This document shows, piece by piece, positions 1 through 9,821 of a DNA stretch of 52,485 nucleotides. The first letter of the stretch is position 1; every line of letters begins with the position of its first letter. This stretch comes from Candidatus Pelagibacterales bacterium. Its GTDB lineage: Bacteria > Pseudomonadota > Alphaproteobacteria > TMED109. The translations under genes and the position numbers were made by a program. The notes beneath the pieces were generated by a model. The model did no database searches. It was given only the letters and a program-made list of their open reading frames with translations, and was not told where the DNA came from. Location of the stretch: the NCBI GenBank assembly GCA_002715265.1, contig PAYS01000031.1, positions 1 to 52,485 of the forward strand, written 5' to 3'.

Positions 1-305
1 CCTGATTGACAATAACCACATTGTGGTACTTGTAACTCAAGCCATGCTTGTTGCACAGGATGCTGACCTTTTGGATCAAGACCCTCTATAGTCGTAATTC
101 TTGCTCCTTCAGCATCTCCAATTTCGATCTGACATGATCTTACTGCTTCACCATTAAGGTGAACAGTACATGCTCCACATAGCCCCATACCGCAACCAAA
201 TTTTGTACCAGTTAGACGTAAATGTTCACGAATAACCCAAAGTAGTTTGGTATCATCTGGTGCATCCACCATATGTGAAGAATTATTAATATTTAATATT
301 GTCAT
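1..305 (-). CDS. (2Fe-2S)-binding subunit of a molybdenum hydroxylase (IorA-like), 3' part cut off by the window edge
   Basis: Reverse translation from ATG at 305 gives [102 protein letters not shown], with the plant-type ferredoxin CGxGxCGAC and CGYCQSG motifs. Close paralogue of 4661..5119. Not in the supplied ORF track because it runs off the edge. Confidence 0.9.
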   Translation of the reverse strand, partial: MTILNINNSSHMVDAPDDTKLLWVIREHLRLTGTKFGCGMGLCGACTVHLNGEAVRSCQIEIGDAEGARITTIEGLDPKGQHPVQQAWLELQVPQCGYCQS

Positions 306-413
306 AATTCATTCCTCCCAAAAATTCAAACATGAAGAAATGATAAGATTTATTCACTTACGCATATACATGAAATTTTAGTCTATAAGTTAGCGTAAAA
401 ATTATCTCTTTAA

Positions 414-1820
414 TTACGGCATTAATGGAACATTATCAAATAATCTAGCATTCCATAAAAAATGAACAAATATACTAGCCGCATAGCCTAGCATTATTAC
501 TGGCGTCCATCTTAGATGGAAGAAAAATGTATATATTCCTTTGGTTTGTCCCATAAGTGCAACTCCTGCGGCAGAACCAATAGATAGCATGCTTCCTCCT
601 ACTCCTGCTGTTAACGTAACTAATAACCACTGACCTAAATCCATTTCAGGTATCATAGTTAAAACAGCATACATAACAGGAATATTATCAACAATAGCAG
701 AAAGAATTCCAACTAAGATATTTGCTGTGCTTGCTCCTAAATCTCCATACATATAAGATGCAGTCAAAGTCATATATCCAAATGCTGAAAGTCCCCCTAC
801 ACACATTAAAACACCATAGAAGAATAACAGAGTATCCCATTCTGCTTTTGCTACTTTATCAAAAATATTAAATCCTTTAGCATCTGTATCTCTATTTTTT
901 AAAAAATATCCATATACAGACAATACTCCCAATCCAGTCATCATTCCAAACACAGGTGGCAAATGTAAAAATTGATGTTGTGTTACTGTGAAGGCAATAG
1001 TACATAAAAATAAAAGAATTATCGTATAACCGCCATCTTTAACTTTAACTTTTTCATTACTTGATTGAGGTTTTTCATCACTTATAGCAAAATGCATAAT
1101 TGCTGCAGGAACAATATAATTTACTACTGATGGAACAAATATATAGAAAAATTCAGTAAAAGAAACTATACCTTTTTGCCAAACCATTAAAGTAGTGATA
1201 TCACCAAAAGGAGAAAATGCTCCTCCTGCATTAGCAGCAACAACTATATTTATGCAGCCTAATCCTATAAACCTTTTATTATCTTTTCCTACTGCCATTA
1301 TAACAGCGCACATTATTAATGCTGTTGTTAAATTATCAGCAATAGGAGACATAAAAAAAGATAAAACCCCTGTTATCCAAAATATTTTTCTAAAAGTAAA
1401 CCCTTGAGTAACTAACCATGACCTTAAAGCTTCAAATACATTTCTTTCTGTCATTGAATTAATAAACGTCATAGCTACTAAAAGAAAAGCAAATAATTCA
1501 GCAAATTCTAAAAATGTATGTTTAAAAGAATAGGAAGCTGCATGAACATCTAATCCCATTTTAACTGCCATATAGGCAACTACCGCCCATATAAAACCTG
1601 CTGCTATAATAACAGGTTTTGACTTTCTCATATGAGTATACTCTTCAACCATTACTAAAGCGTAAGCTGCAACAAATACTAAAAGAGCAATTATTGCTGG
1701 AAAACTTGTAGTAATATCTAAGTTTAATAATTGATTGTCAGCGGAAAAAGCTGCTCCAGAAAAAGTTAAAATAATTGATAAAGATAAAGAAATTATTTTA
1801 ATAAGATTAAAAATATACAA
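414..1820 (-). CDS. nhaD: Na+/H+ antiporter, NhaD type
   Basis: 468 aa multi-span membrane protein. Motifs SPIADNLTTALIMCAVIMAVG and GGAFSPFGDITTLMVWQKG are typical of NhaD (ArsB/NhaD superfamily). Confidence 0.85.
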   Translation of the reverse strand: MYIFNLIKIISLSLSIILTFSGAAFSADNQLLNLDITTSFPAIIALLVFVAAYALVMVEEYTHMRKSKPVIIAAGFIWAVVAYMAVKMGLDVHAASYSFKHTFLEFAELFAFLLVAMTFINSMTERNVFEALRSWLVTQGFTFRKIFWITGVLSFFMSPIADNLTTALIMCAVIMAVGKDNKRFIGLGCINIVVAANAGGAFSPFGDITTLMVWQKGIVSFTEFFYIFVPSVVNYIVPAAIMHFAISDEKPQSSNEKVKVKDGGYTIILLFLCTIAFTVTQHQFLHLPPVFGMMTGLGVLSVYGYFLKNRDTDAKGFNIFDKVAKAEWDTLLFFYGVLMCVGGLSAFGYMTLTASYMYGDLGASTANILVGILSAIVDNIPVMYAVLTMIPEMDLGQWLLVTLTAGVGGSMLSIGSAAGVALMGQTKGIYTFFFHLRWTPVIMLGYAASIFVHFLWNARLFDNVPLMP

Positions 1821-1918
1821 AATCGCCTCCTACTACTTTTAAAAATTTAATTTGCTTACAATTTAATAAGTATAGATAATCTAATTAAGGATATTTGTAA
1901 AAGGAGAAATTAAAATAA

Positions 1919-2299
1919 ATGAACAAATATTTAGATAGCCTAGATCACATAACAATTATCACAAAAGATTTAGCAAAAACAAGAGATTTTTATACAAAGA
2001 TCTTTGGTATGAAAATAGATGAAAATAGGCCTCCATTTAGTTTTGAAGGTATTTGGCTATCATTAAACGGAAGAGCTGTTATACACATAATAGTTAAAAG
2101 CAGTCACAAATCACCAAATATAAAACCAACGTTAGATCATATAGCTTTTAAAGCTAAAGACATAAACTTAATTAAAAATAATTTAAGTAAATATGATATA
2201 AAATTTATAGAAAAAAAGACCCCAGATAACAAAATAATACAAGTTTTTATAACAGACCCTAACGGTATCAAATTAGAACTATCCAAACCCATTGATTAA
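1919..2299 (+). CDS. VOC (glyoxalase/bleomycin resistance) family protein
   Basis: 126 aa. LDHITIITKDLAKTRDFYTKIFGM and a C-terminal ITDPNGIKLEL are classic VOC motifs. Confidence 0.8.
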   Translation: MNKYLDSLDHITIITKDLAKTRDFYTKIFGMKIDENRPPFSFEGIWLSLNGRAVIHIIVKSSHKSPNIKPTLDHIAFKAKDINLIKNNLSKYDIKFIEKKTPDNKIIQVFITDPNGIKLELSKPID

Positions 2300-2305
2300 A
2301 AAAAA

Positions 2306-2331
2306 AAACGGCCCCCCGAAGGGAGCCGTTT
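2306..2331 (-). terminator. Rho-independent terminator of the molybdenum hydroxylase operon (minus strand)
   Basis: Hairpin AAACGGC-CCCCCGAAGGGA-GCCGTTT. Read on the minus strand it is followed by a T tract (A run 2298-2308 on the plus strand). It lies between the convergent stops of the VOC gene and the molybdopterin subunit. Confidence 0.8.
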
Positions 2332-2357
2332 AATCAGTATAATTTTATACTTTGTGT

Positions 2358-4655
2358 TTATGCGCCACGTTGAGCTGCTTTAATTTTTTCCGCAGTAATT
2401 GGCCATGAACGAACTCTTGCTCCTGATGCATTAAATACAGCATTTGCAATAGCTGGTCCTACACAAGTAACAACTGGTTCACCACATCCAGCAGGATAAT
2501 GACCATTTTGAATAATAGCCACATCTACTTCTGGTGCTTGGTGAATACGCATTGGAGTCCAAGTATCAAAGTTAAGCTGATCAATTGTACCATTAGTCAT
2601 AGTAACATTTTCATGTAATACACGACTTGATCCAAATAATGCAGAACCTTGTATCTGAGCTAGAACACCATCAGGGTTCACAGCTGTTCCAACATCCATT
2701 GCTACAGTTAATTTTGTAAGTGTTGGTTCACCTGAAGATGGATCAACATGAACTTCAGCAACTACTGCAGTCCAACTTGGTGATCCACGCTCTTGTGAAG
2801 CCACACTTGCTATACCCATTGCAGTATTAGCTGGCATTGGTTTTACACCATAACCTGCTTTACCTGCAGCTACGATTAATGCATTTCTAAGTCTGTTAGC
2901 ACCACCTACTGTATTAGGAGGAGTACCAGCATTCTTACCAGTTGCACTTAACATTGAAAGTCTCATATCAAGAGGGTCTTTACCAATCTTATGAGCTACC
3001 TCATCGATAAAGCTTTCATTTGCCCACCAAGTCCAAGTAGGTGCAACAGCACGTAATTGCCCTGGAGGTGTCGCAGCCATAGCAGTTGTGTTTTCAATAG
3101 ATCTAACATAGTGGTTAGCAATATCATACCAGTGATCTGAACCATTAGTTGAGAACTGGTCAATTTTACCTTTTTTGTCCACTGAGTCAGCTAAGAAGCC
3201 TGGTGCCATACGTTTTGTAGCCCAGCCAGCACATACATCATGTGACATAACGTCGATTTTACCGTTTTTAACGCCACCTTTAACTCTTTGTACTGTATGA
3301 GTTTGGTGGAAATCAAAACCTAAATCGATTTCACGTGTGTATATTAATTTTACTGGTCTACCAACTTGTTGAGCAGCCATAGCAGCTATGATTACATTAT
3401 CCGGCTCTAATCTACGACCAAAACCAGTTCCTGAATAACACTGATGTAATACTACGTTAGCAGCATCTACTCCTAAAGCAGCAGCTGTCATTGCAGTGAA
3501 ACGACCTTGGAACTGAGAACCACAGAACAAGTGCCATACGCCACCTGATTCCATTGCCACAGCATTCATTGGTTCCATACATCCATGGTAACCAAGTGAT
3601 GTTTCATATTCTGCTTCGATAGTTTCATCAGCACCAGCCATAGCTCCTTCTGGATCTCCTTCAAGCACCCATGTAAAGCCTTGAGAATCATCAGCTATTG
3701 CATCTTTAGCAGACTGTACGATGTCAGCTGAGGATGTTCCAGCATTTGGACCATTATCCCAGTTAACTTTCATAGCAGCTGCAGCTTTTTCAGCAGCCCA
3801 ATAAGTTTCACCCAAAGCTACAACATAACCTGTGTTTACGCCTGTAGGATCTTCTTTTATATGAGCAACTCCAGCATAGCCATCGATACCTTTAGCATCA
3901 GAATCATCAACTGATAATGGAACAGCTCCATAACGAGTAGGATTAGCTACTAAACGACCATATACCATATTTGGTACAAATACGTCGATACCGTAACGTG
4001 CTACACCTGTTAATTTGTCAGGAATATCAAGAGCAGGTATTGATTTACCAACTACTTTATATTCACCAAATTTTTTCAGTGTTAGCGCTTTCATCTCGTC
4101 TTCGCTGAAAGTACGATCGATTGTTGTAGTACTTAAGATTTCTGAATATGTTCTTGAAGCACCAGAAACGCTATCAGTCACTGTTGAGTTACTTGCTGAA
4201 CATTGTGCAGCAGGTACACCCATCATTTTTGCACCAGCTTCTACTAATGCAATTCTTGCTGAAGCTCCGATTCTGGAATTACGATCAAATGTCCAGTTCA
4301 CTGACCATGAACCACCTGTGATCATAAGTCCCCATTTTGGATCAGAATCTGGATAATCGATTCTAACATCATTCCAATCAATTTCTAACTCTTCAGCTAC
4401 TGATTGTGCTAGTGCAGTTCCTATGTGTTGTCCAATTTCAGCTTTTGTAATATGCACAGTTGCAATACCAGAAGCATCCATTGTTAAAAATAGCTGATGA
4501 TCCCATTGTCCTGCTCCTAAAGCTTCTCTTGCTCCCAACAATGTACCTTCTGGAATAAGAGAATAACCGACTACCAACCCTGTTCCAGCTACTGCAGAAC
4601 CCACAAGCATTTCGCGTCGTGTGATTCCTTTTAAATTTTTATCATGTTTAGTCAT
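2358..4655 (-). CDS. Molybdopterin-binding subunit of xanthine dehydrogenase-family protein (isoquinoline 1-oxidoreductase beta-like), Tat signal
   Basis: Long ORF with EPMNAVA, GTGFGRRLEPDN, TPPGQLRAVAPTWTWWANESFIDEVA and CGEPVVTCVGPAIANAVFNASGARVRSWPIT. N-terminus MTKHDKNLKGITRREMLVGSAVAGTG looks like a twin-arginine signal. The ORF-track start at 4730 overlaps the upstream 2Fe-2S gene; ATG at 4655 fits better. Confidence 0.85.
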   Translation of the reverse strand: MTKHDKNLKGITRREMLVGSAVAGTGLVVGYSLIPEGTLLGAREALGAGQWDHQLFLTMDASGIATVHITKAEIGQHIGTALAQSVAEELEIDWNDVRIDYPDSDPKWGLMITGGSWSVNWTFDRNSRIGASARIALVEAGAKMMGVPAAQCSASNSTVTDSVSGASRTYSEILSTTTIDRTFSEDEMKALTLKKFGEYKVVGKSIPALDIPDKLTGVARYGIDVFVPNMVYGRLVANPTRYGAVPLSVDDSDAKGIDGYAGVAHIKEDPTGVNTGYVVALGETYWAAEKAAAAMKVNWDNGPNAGTSSADIVQSAKDAIADDSQGFTWVLEGDPEGAMAGADETIEAEYETSLGYHGCMEPMNAVAMESGGVWHLFCGSQFQGRFTAMTAAALGVDAANVVLHQCYSGTGFGRRLEPDNVIIAAMAAQQVGRPVKLIYTREIDLGFDFHQTHTVQRVKGGVKNGKIDVMSHDVCAGWATKRMAPGFLADSVDKKGKIDQFSTNGSDHWYDIANHYVRSIENTTAMAATPPGQLRAVAPTWTWWANESFIDEVAHKIGKDPLDMRLSMLSATGKNAGTPPNTVGGANRLRNALIVAAGKAGYGVKPMPANTAMGIASVASQERGSPSWTAVVAEVHVDPSSGEPTLTKLTVAMDVGTAVNPDGVLAQIQGSALFGSSRVLHENVTMTNGTIDQLNFDTWTPMRIHQAPEVDVAIIQNGHYPAGCGEPVVTCVGPAIANAVFNASGARVRSWPITAEKIKAAQRGA

Positions 4656-4660
4656 GTGAT

Positions 4661-5119
4661 CTATGCTCCCATAATTTCTGATGCTCTTTTTACACCCTGC
4701 TTGATTCTCAAGTAGGTAATACAACGACAAAGATTGCCCTGCATTGCTTCAAGAATTTCACCATCAGATGGTGATGGATTGCTTTCTAAGAAAGCAGCCG
4801 CGTTCATCATTTGACCTGATTGACAATAACCACATTGTGGTACTTGTAACTCAAGCCATGCTTGTTGTACAGGATGGTTGCCTTTAGGATCTAAACCTTC
4901 AATCGTTGTGATATCAGCTCCTTCAGCATCTCCAATTTCGATCTGACATGATCTTACTGCTTCACCATTAAGGTGAACAGTACATGCTCCACATAGCCCC
5001 ATGCCACAACCAAATTTTGTACCAGTTAAACGTAAATGTTCACGAATAACCCATAATAATTTAGTGTCAGCAGGTGCATCAACAACATGTGATAAGCTAT
5101 TGATTTTTAATACAGCCAT
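4661..5119 (-). CDS. (2Fe-2S)-binding subunit of molybdenum hydroxylase (IorA-like)
   Basis: 152 aa with [27 protein letters not shown] and NLCRCITYLRI. Immediately upstream of the molybdopterin subunit. Confidence 0.92.
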   Translation of the reverse strand: MAVLKINSLSHVVDAPADTKLLWVIREHLRLTGTKFGCGMGLCGACTVHLNGEAVRSCQIEIGDAEGADITTIEGLDPKGNHPVQQAWLELQVPQCGYCQSGQMMNAAAFLESNPSPSDGEILEAMQGNLCRCITYLRIKQGVKRASEIMGA

Positions 5120-5268
5120 TTTACCTCCACTGTGAGAACGTTAACGGAAATATGAAAGAAATTAAGGTCACAAAACCCAGCCGAAAGTGCTGTTCCTCCC
5201 AATACTCCCTATCTAGTAGAGTAACTTAGCGCAGCATACGAATGAAATCAAGCTTTTGTCTAAAAAAT

Positions 5269-6030
5269 TTATACACACCTTCCGCCATCGACTTCTAACA
5301 TAACTCCAGTAATGAAATCTGCTTCATCGGAACATAAGTATAATGCTGCATTTGCCATGTCTCTTGGTTGACAAAGTCTACCTAAAGGAACAGTAGAAAC
5401 AAAACGGGAATATGATTCGTCTTTGGGACCATCTCCTAAAAATCCTTCTAACATAGCAGTATCTCCAGCCACTGGACATAATCCGTTAACTCTTATTTTT
5501 TCTGGTGCAAACTCTAAAGACATTCCTTTTGTCATTGTTACTAATGCACCCTTTGTTGAATTATATACTGTTAACCCAGGCCTAGGTCTTAACGCCGCTG
5601 TTGATACAGTATTTATTATTACGCCACCCGTATTTTGTTTCTTAAATATTGGAAAACTATGAATAGCTCCTAAATAGACTGATTTCACATTTATATTGAA
5701 AAGAGCATCAAATTCTTCTTCAGAAGTATTAATTAATGGCTTTGCATTCATTCCTATGGCAGCATTTTGTACCAAAATATCCAGCTTACCATAAACTTCA
5801 GAAGCCCTATTGAGCATTTCTTTAACCTGATTACTACTTGAAACATCAACTTGATGAGCTTTAGCCTTGCCCCCTTGGTCATTAATTTCTGTTGCAACTT
5901 TTTCTGCTCCATCTTTATTTATATCTGCTAACAAAACGCTTGCCCCTTCTTTCGCAAAACGCTGAGCAATTCCCTCTCCAAAACCAGACGCACTTCCAGT
6001 AATTATTGCAACTTTATTTTTAAGTCTCAT
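5269..6030 (-). CDS. SDR family oxidoreductase
   Basis: GSASGFGEGIA Rossmann motif, NAAIG, YNSTKGA active site, C-terminal VDGGRCV. Confidence 0.88.
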   Translation of the reverse strand: MRLKNKVAIITGSASGFGEGIAQRFAKEGASVLLADINKDGAEKVATEINDQGGKAKAHQVDVSSSNQVKEMLNRASEVYGKLDILVQNAAIGMNAKPLINTSEEEFDALFNINVKSVYLGAIHSFPIFKKQNTGGVIINTVSTAALRPRPGLTVYNSTKGALVTMTKGMSLEFAPEKIRVNGLCPVAGDTAMLEGFLGDGPKDESYSRFVSTVPLGRLCQPRDMANAALYLCSDEADFITGVMLEVDGGRCV

Positions 6031-6124
6031 TTTCTCCTCCTGTAAAAAAAAACTATTTTATATATTTAAATTAATATATGAGTAGAATAAGTTTTATATT
6101 AAAAAACAAAAAAAGTTATATAGT

Positions 6125-6595
6125 ATGTTAAAAAATAAAACATGTCACATTTATGTCAATTTAGTTATATTTATTTTTTCATTTGTTCTTTTAAAAGTAT
6201 CAAATAGTTCTGAAATAAATTGTGTTAATCAAGAAACAGAAATTGAATGCAATTATAAGATAGAAGTGAATAGTAAAAATGCTTCAGATTTAGGAACTTA
6301 TAATATTTCCATTTCATTAAATAAAATAAAAAAAATTAATGGTGTATTTAACGGTCAGATGTATATAAATTCTGGTCTATGTGAAAATGAACTTGTTACA
6401 GTCATGGAAGAAAATATGCAAATTGCGCAAGCACATGATAACCATGGATATAATTTTCCTTTATTTTTACATAGAGGAGAAATTGAAGCAGATTTTTGTG
6501 TTGAAATTTTAATAACAAATTGTATTGAGAGCTGTGGAGACCTAATTAGTCTTGACGCTACCTTGTCACCTATAATGAAAATGCAGAGAAGATAA
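6125..6595 (+). CDS. Hypothetical secreted protein, no recognised family
   Basis: 156 aa ORF with N-terminal signal-like segment (IYVNLVIFIFSFVLLKVSNSSE) and several Cys. Same strand, 21 nt before the ABC binding-protein gene. Confidence 0.6.
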   Translation: MLKNKTCHIYVNLVIFIFSFVLLKVSNSSEINCVNQETEIECNYKIEVNSKNASDLGTYNISISLNKIKKINGVFNGQMYINSGLCENELVTVMEENMQIAQAHDNHGYNFPLFLHRGEIEADFCVEILITNCIESCGDLISLDATLSPIMKMQRR

Positions 6596-6616
6596 TCTTT
6601 AGTTTGGAGGAGAAAA

Positions 6617-7885
6617 ATGATTAAGAGAAATAAACATACGAGGCGAACTGTAATAAAAAATGCAGCTTTAGGAATTGGAGCGCTGTCATTTTCAGCTGGA
6701 TTTCCGTCAATTCTAAAGGCAGACGATAATATAAAAATTGGAGTACCAACTATTTTGTCAGGAAGAGTAGCACAATTAGGAATTTCTGTAACAAATGCAA
6801 TCAAAATGGCTGTAAATAAATTTAATGAAGAAGGTGGATTAGATGGTAGAAAAATTGAACTTATAATAAGAGATAGCAGAGCAAAGCCTGACGAAGCAGC
6901 AAGAGTATGTAGAGACTTTATAAACTCAGATAATGTTGATGTAATAGTTAATGCAGAAGCATCTGGCGCTTCATTTGCAGTACAAGAAGTCATAAGAGAA
7001 AGTGGCACTTTATGTTTACACACCGTTTCTGAAACCACTTCTCTGACAGCCGACCCTTCCATAAGAGCATGGAATGCCTTTAGATTCTCAAGACAGGGAA
7101 TACATGATGCTGTAGGTAGCGCTAAATATGCGGCTAAAATTATTGAAAAAAAAGGAATAAAAAAATGGATGTCTATAAACCCTGACTATGCATATGGTAG
7201 AGATAGTGATGACACATTTTTTTGGGCATTAGAAAAGTTCGCCCCGGGCTTCGAATTGATTGGTAAAGGATGGCCTAAAATTTTTCAACCAGACTATACG
7301 GAAGTAATTACAAAAATAGCTAGAGAGAAACCAGATGCAATATATAGCAGCTTATGGGGAGGAGACTTAGTATCATTTATAGATCAAGCCTCCTTATATG
7401 GTATTTTCAAAAATACAGAATTCTTTGCAATAAACTTAGCGGATTATACTACAATGAATGCTATTAGAAACCTTCCAAAAGGTTTACATTCTGCTACTAG
7501 ATATGTTGCAGCATGGCCTGATACAGAAGAAAATAGAGCCTATGATAAATCTTATACAGACCTTTATGGAGACCATCCAACCAATTGGTCTTGGGAAGCA
7601 TCTATAGCCATAGATTATTTAATTAATGCACTTAAAGAAACAGGAGGTACCGATAATAAAAAGTTAGCAGAAGCTTTGAAAGGCAAAACGATTCCATCTT
7701 TTATGGGAGTTGGAGAAGGTAACACAGTTACAATTAGGGATAGGGACCAGACCATTACCAATTACTCAATTGGTTGGGGAACAACAATTCCAAAAGAACC
7801 TTTTATTCAAGACGTTCAAGCTGCTAATTGGGACACCATTGAAAATTTAGAAGAAGAATGGTTGACTAATAAAGGCTGGATTTAA
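6617..7885 (+). CDS. Branched-chain amino acid/amide-type ABC transporter substrate-binding protein with Tat-like signal
   Basis: TRRTVIKNAALGIGALSFSAGFPSILKADD signal, then IKIGVPTILSGRVAQLGISVTNAIKMAVNKFNEEGGLDGRKIELIIRDS (LivK/AmiC fold). Followed by LivHMGF genes. Confidence 0.9.
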   Translation: MIKRNKHTRRTVIKNAALGIGALSFSAGFPSILKADDNIKIGVPTILSGRVAQLGISVTNAIKMAVNKFNEEGGLDGRKIELIIRDSRAKPDEAARVCRDFINSDNVDVIVNAEASGASFAVQEVIRESGTLCLHTVSETTSLTADPSIRAWNAFRFSRQGIHDAVGSAKYAAKIIEKKGIKKWMSINPDYAYGRDSDDTFFWALEKFAPGFELIGKGWPKIFQPDYTEVITKIAREKPDAIYSSLWGGDLVSFIDQASLYGIFKNTEFFAINLADYTTMNAIRNLPKGLHSATRYVAAWPDTEENRAYDKSYTDLYGDHPTNWSWEASIAIDYLINALKETGGTDNKKLAEALKGKTIPSFMGVGEGNTVTIRDRDQTITNYSIGWGTTIPKEPFIQDVQAANWDTIENLEEEWLTNKGWI

Positions 7886-7914
7886 TATATAAATATTTTA
7901 ATTAGGATTTTATT

Positions 7915-8817
7915 ATGGAACTAGTTGCCTTTCTAGAATGTCTTACATCTGCGTCATGTATTATATCTCAAACTGCCGGTGGTTTAAAAATTGGCATGCT
8001 TCTTTTTTTAGTTGCATCGGGATTAACTCTTGTTTTTGGTGTATTAGGAGTAATTAACTTTGCTCATGGAGCCCTGTATATGTTAGGTGCTTATTTTTCC
8101 TGGCAAGTAATGAATACGACGGGCCATTTTGGTTTATCTGTTTTGCTAGGAGCTATAGGAGTCAGCATAGTAGGCTTAATGTTTGAGAGAGGGTTATTAA
8201 ATAGAGTTTATAATGCTGAACTTCTTATACAAATTCTATTATGTTATTCTATTGTATTAATTTTAGATGATTTAGTCATGATTATTTGGGGAGATGAATT
8301 TTTATCAAGTATTGGCATACCAGAAATATTTCAAGTTCCGCCTTTATTTGTTTTAGATGCAATCATTCCTCCTTTTCATTTAGCCATAATAGGATTAAGC
8401 TTACTCCTTGCAATTGGTTTATGGCTTCTAATGACAAAAACAAGGTTTGGTCATTTAGTTAGAGCGGCAGCAGTTAATCCAAATATGTTAGAAGCACTAG
8501 GAATAAACACTACTGTAATTAGAGCGTCAGTTTTTGTTTTAGGAAGTTTTTTAGCCGGTCTGGGTGGAGCATTAGCATCAAGTATAGGTAGTGTCGTTTC
8601 AGGAATGGGAAACTCTATTTTAGTTGAGTCATTTATCGTTACAGTTATAGGTGGAATGGGGTCAATAGGCGGCGCATTTCTGGCATCAATTATAATTGGT
8701 ATGGCTAGATCATTTGGAGCAATAGCGATGCCTTTATTCACAGATGGAATTATGTTTTTAATAATGGTCTTAGTATTAATTCTTCGCCCTCATGGACTAA
8801 TGGGTGATAAAAAATGA
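7915..8817 (+). CDS. livH: Branched-chain amino acid-type ABC transporter permease (LivH-like)
   Basis: SGLTLVFGVLGVINFAHGALYMLGAY and VIGGMGSIGGAFLASIIIG motifs; position in operon. Confidence 0.88.
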   Translation: MELVAFLECLTSASCIISQTAGGLKIGMLLFLVASGLTLVFGVLGVINFAHGALYMLGAYFSWQVMNTTGHFGLSVLLGAIGVSIVGLMFERGLLNRVYNAELLIQILLCYSIVLILDDLVMIIWGDEFLSSIGIPEIFQVPPLFVLDAIIPPFHLAIIGLSLLLAIGLWLLMTKTRFGHLVRAAAVNPNMLEALGINTTVIRASVFVLGSFLAGLGGALASSIGSVVSGMGNSILVESFIVTVIGGMGSIGGAFLASIIIGMARSFGAIAMPLFTDGIMFLIMVLVLILRPHGLMGDKK

Positions 8818-9821
8818 TTTCATTTTTAAAGAAAGATTCTTTTTCTCGAGATGCTTGCTTAGCCTTACTATCGTGGGTATTTCTTATAGTCGTTTTTTTT
8901 ATTATTCCTGACCCTGGTGTTCATGATATTATTCAAAAAGTATTTATATTAGGCTTATTTGCTTTATCCTTAAACATCTTAATAGGATATTTAGGCCTTA
9001 TAGCTTTTGGACATGCTGCATTTTTTGCTGCTGGAGCTTATACTTTAGGGTTATTTCTACAATCAGATTTTATAAAAATTTATAATTTTGGCTCATTCTC
9101 TATTCCTGTAGCTATATTGTTATCAATTTTAGTTTCAGGAGTATTGGCGACTTTTATAGGAGCCATATGTATTAGATTAAAAGATATTTATTTTTCATTT
9201 TTAACGCTCGCCTTCCAAATGGTAATATACAGTATTATTCTTGCACTTGTTGATATTACAGGTGGTGATCAAGGACTAATGGGAGGATTTCCAAAACCTC
9301 CTTTTTTAGGAATAGACCTAAGCAAACCATTTGATTTTTATGCATTCACCATTTTTATTTCCATACTTGTTATTTTAGTACTTCGACAACTAATTGAATC
9401 TCCATTTGGTTATGGCTTAAGAATGATAAGAGATAATGCGGAAAGACCAGCTGCATTAGGTTTTAATAATCAAAACCATAAGCTAATAGCTTTTATTATT
9501 GCTGGTTCAATAGCAGGTTTAGCTGGCTCTCTTCAGGCTTTGCTTGATGTTGGCGCTTATCCCGAGTGGGCATTTTGGGCAAAATCAGCAGAACCGTTAT
9601 TTATGATTTTACTGGGAGGAATGAATACATTTTTAGGACCTTTAATGGGTGCATTAATATTTGAAATCCTCAATGATTTCGTTACTGCAAATACTAAATA
9701 TTACGGATTAGTTCTAGGTCTTGTAATTTTATCTTTTGTTTTAGGTTTAAAACAAGGTTTGTTAGATTGGATGGTAATAAAATTTAAAGAAAGTAGAAAT
9801 AAAAATGCTCAAAATAAATAA
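8814..9821 (+). CDS. livM: Branched-chain amino acid-type ABC transporter permease (LivM-like)
   Basis: LSLNILIGYLGLIAFGHAAFFAAGAYT and IRDNAERPAALGFNNQNHKLIAFIIAGSIAGLAGSL motifs. 4-nt ATGA overlap with the previous gene. Confidence 0.88.
   Translation: MISFLKKDSFSRDACLALLSWVFLIVVFFIIPDPGVHDIIQKVFILGLFALSLNILIGYLGLIAFGHAAFFAAGAYTLGLFLQSDFIKIYNFGSFSIPVAILLSILVSGVLATFIGAICIRLKDIYFSFLTLAFQMVIYSIILALVDITGGDQGLMGGFPKPPFLGIDLSKPFDFYAFTIFISILVILVLRQLIESPFGYGLRMIRDNAERPAALGFNNQNHKLIAFIIAGSIAGLAGSLQALLDVGAYPEWAFWAKSAEPLFMILLGGMNTFLGPLMGALIFEILNDFVTANTKYYGLVLGLVILSFVLGLKQGLLDWMVIKFKESRNKNAQNK

Noticed and set aside
6355-7062. 235-aa minus-strand ORF overlapping the secreted protein and ABC binding-protein genes
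   Set aside because: Antisense to well-supported genes; composition (Ser/Leu/Ile-rich) looks like a reverse-frame artefact and shows no domain motif.
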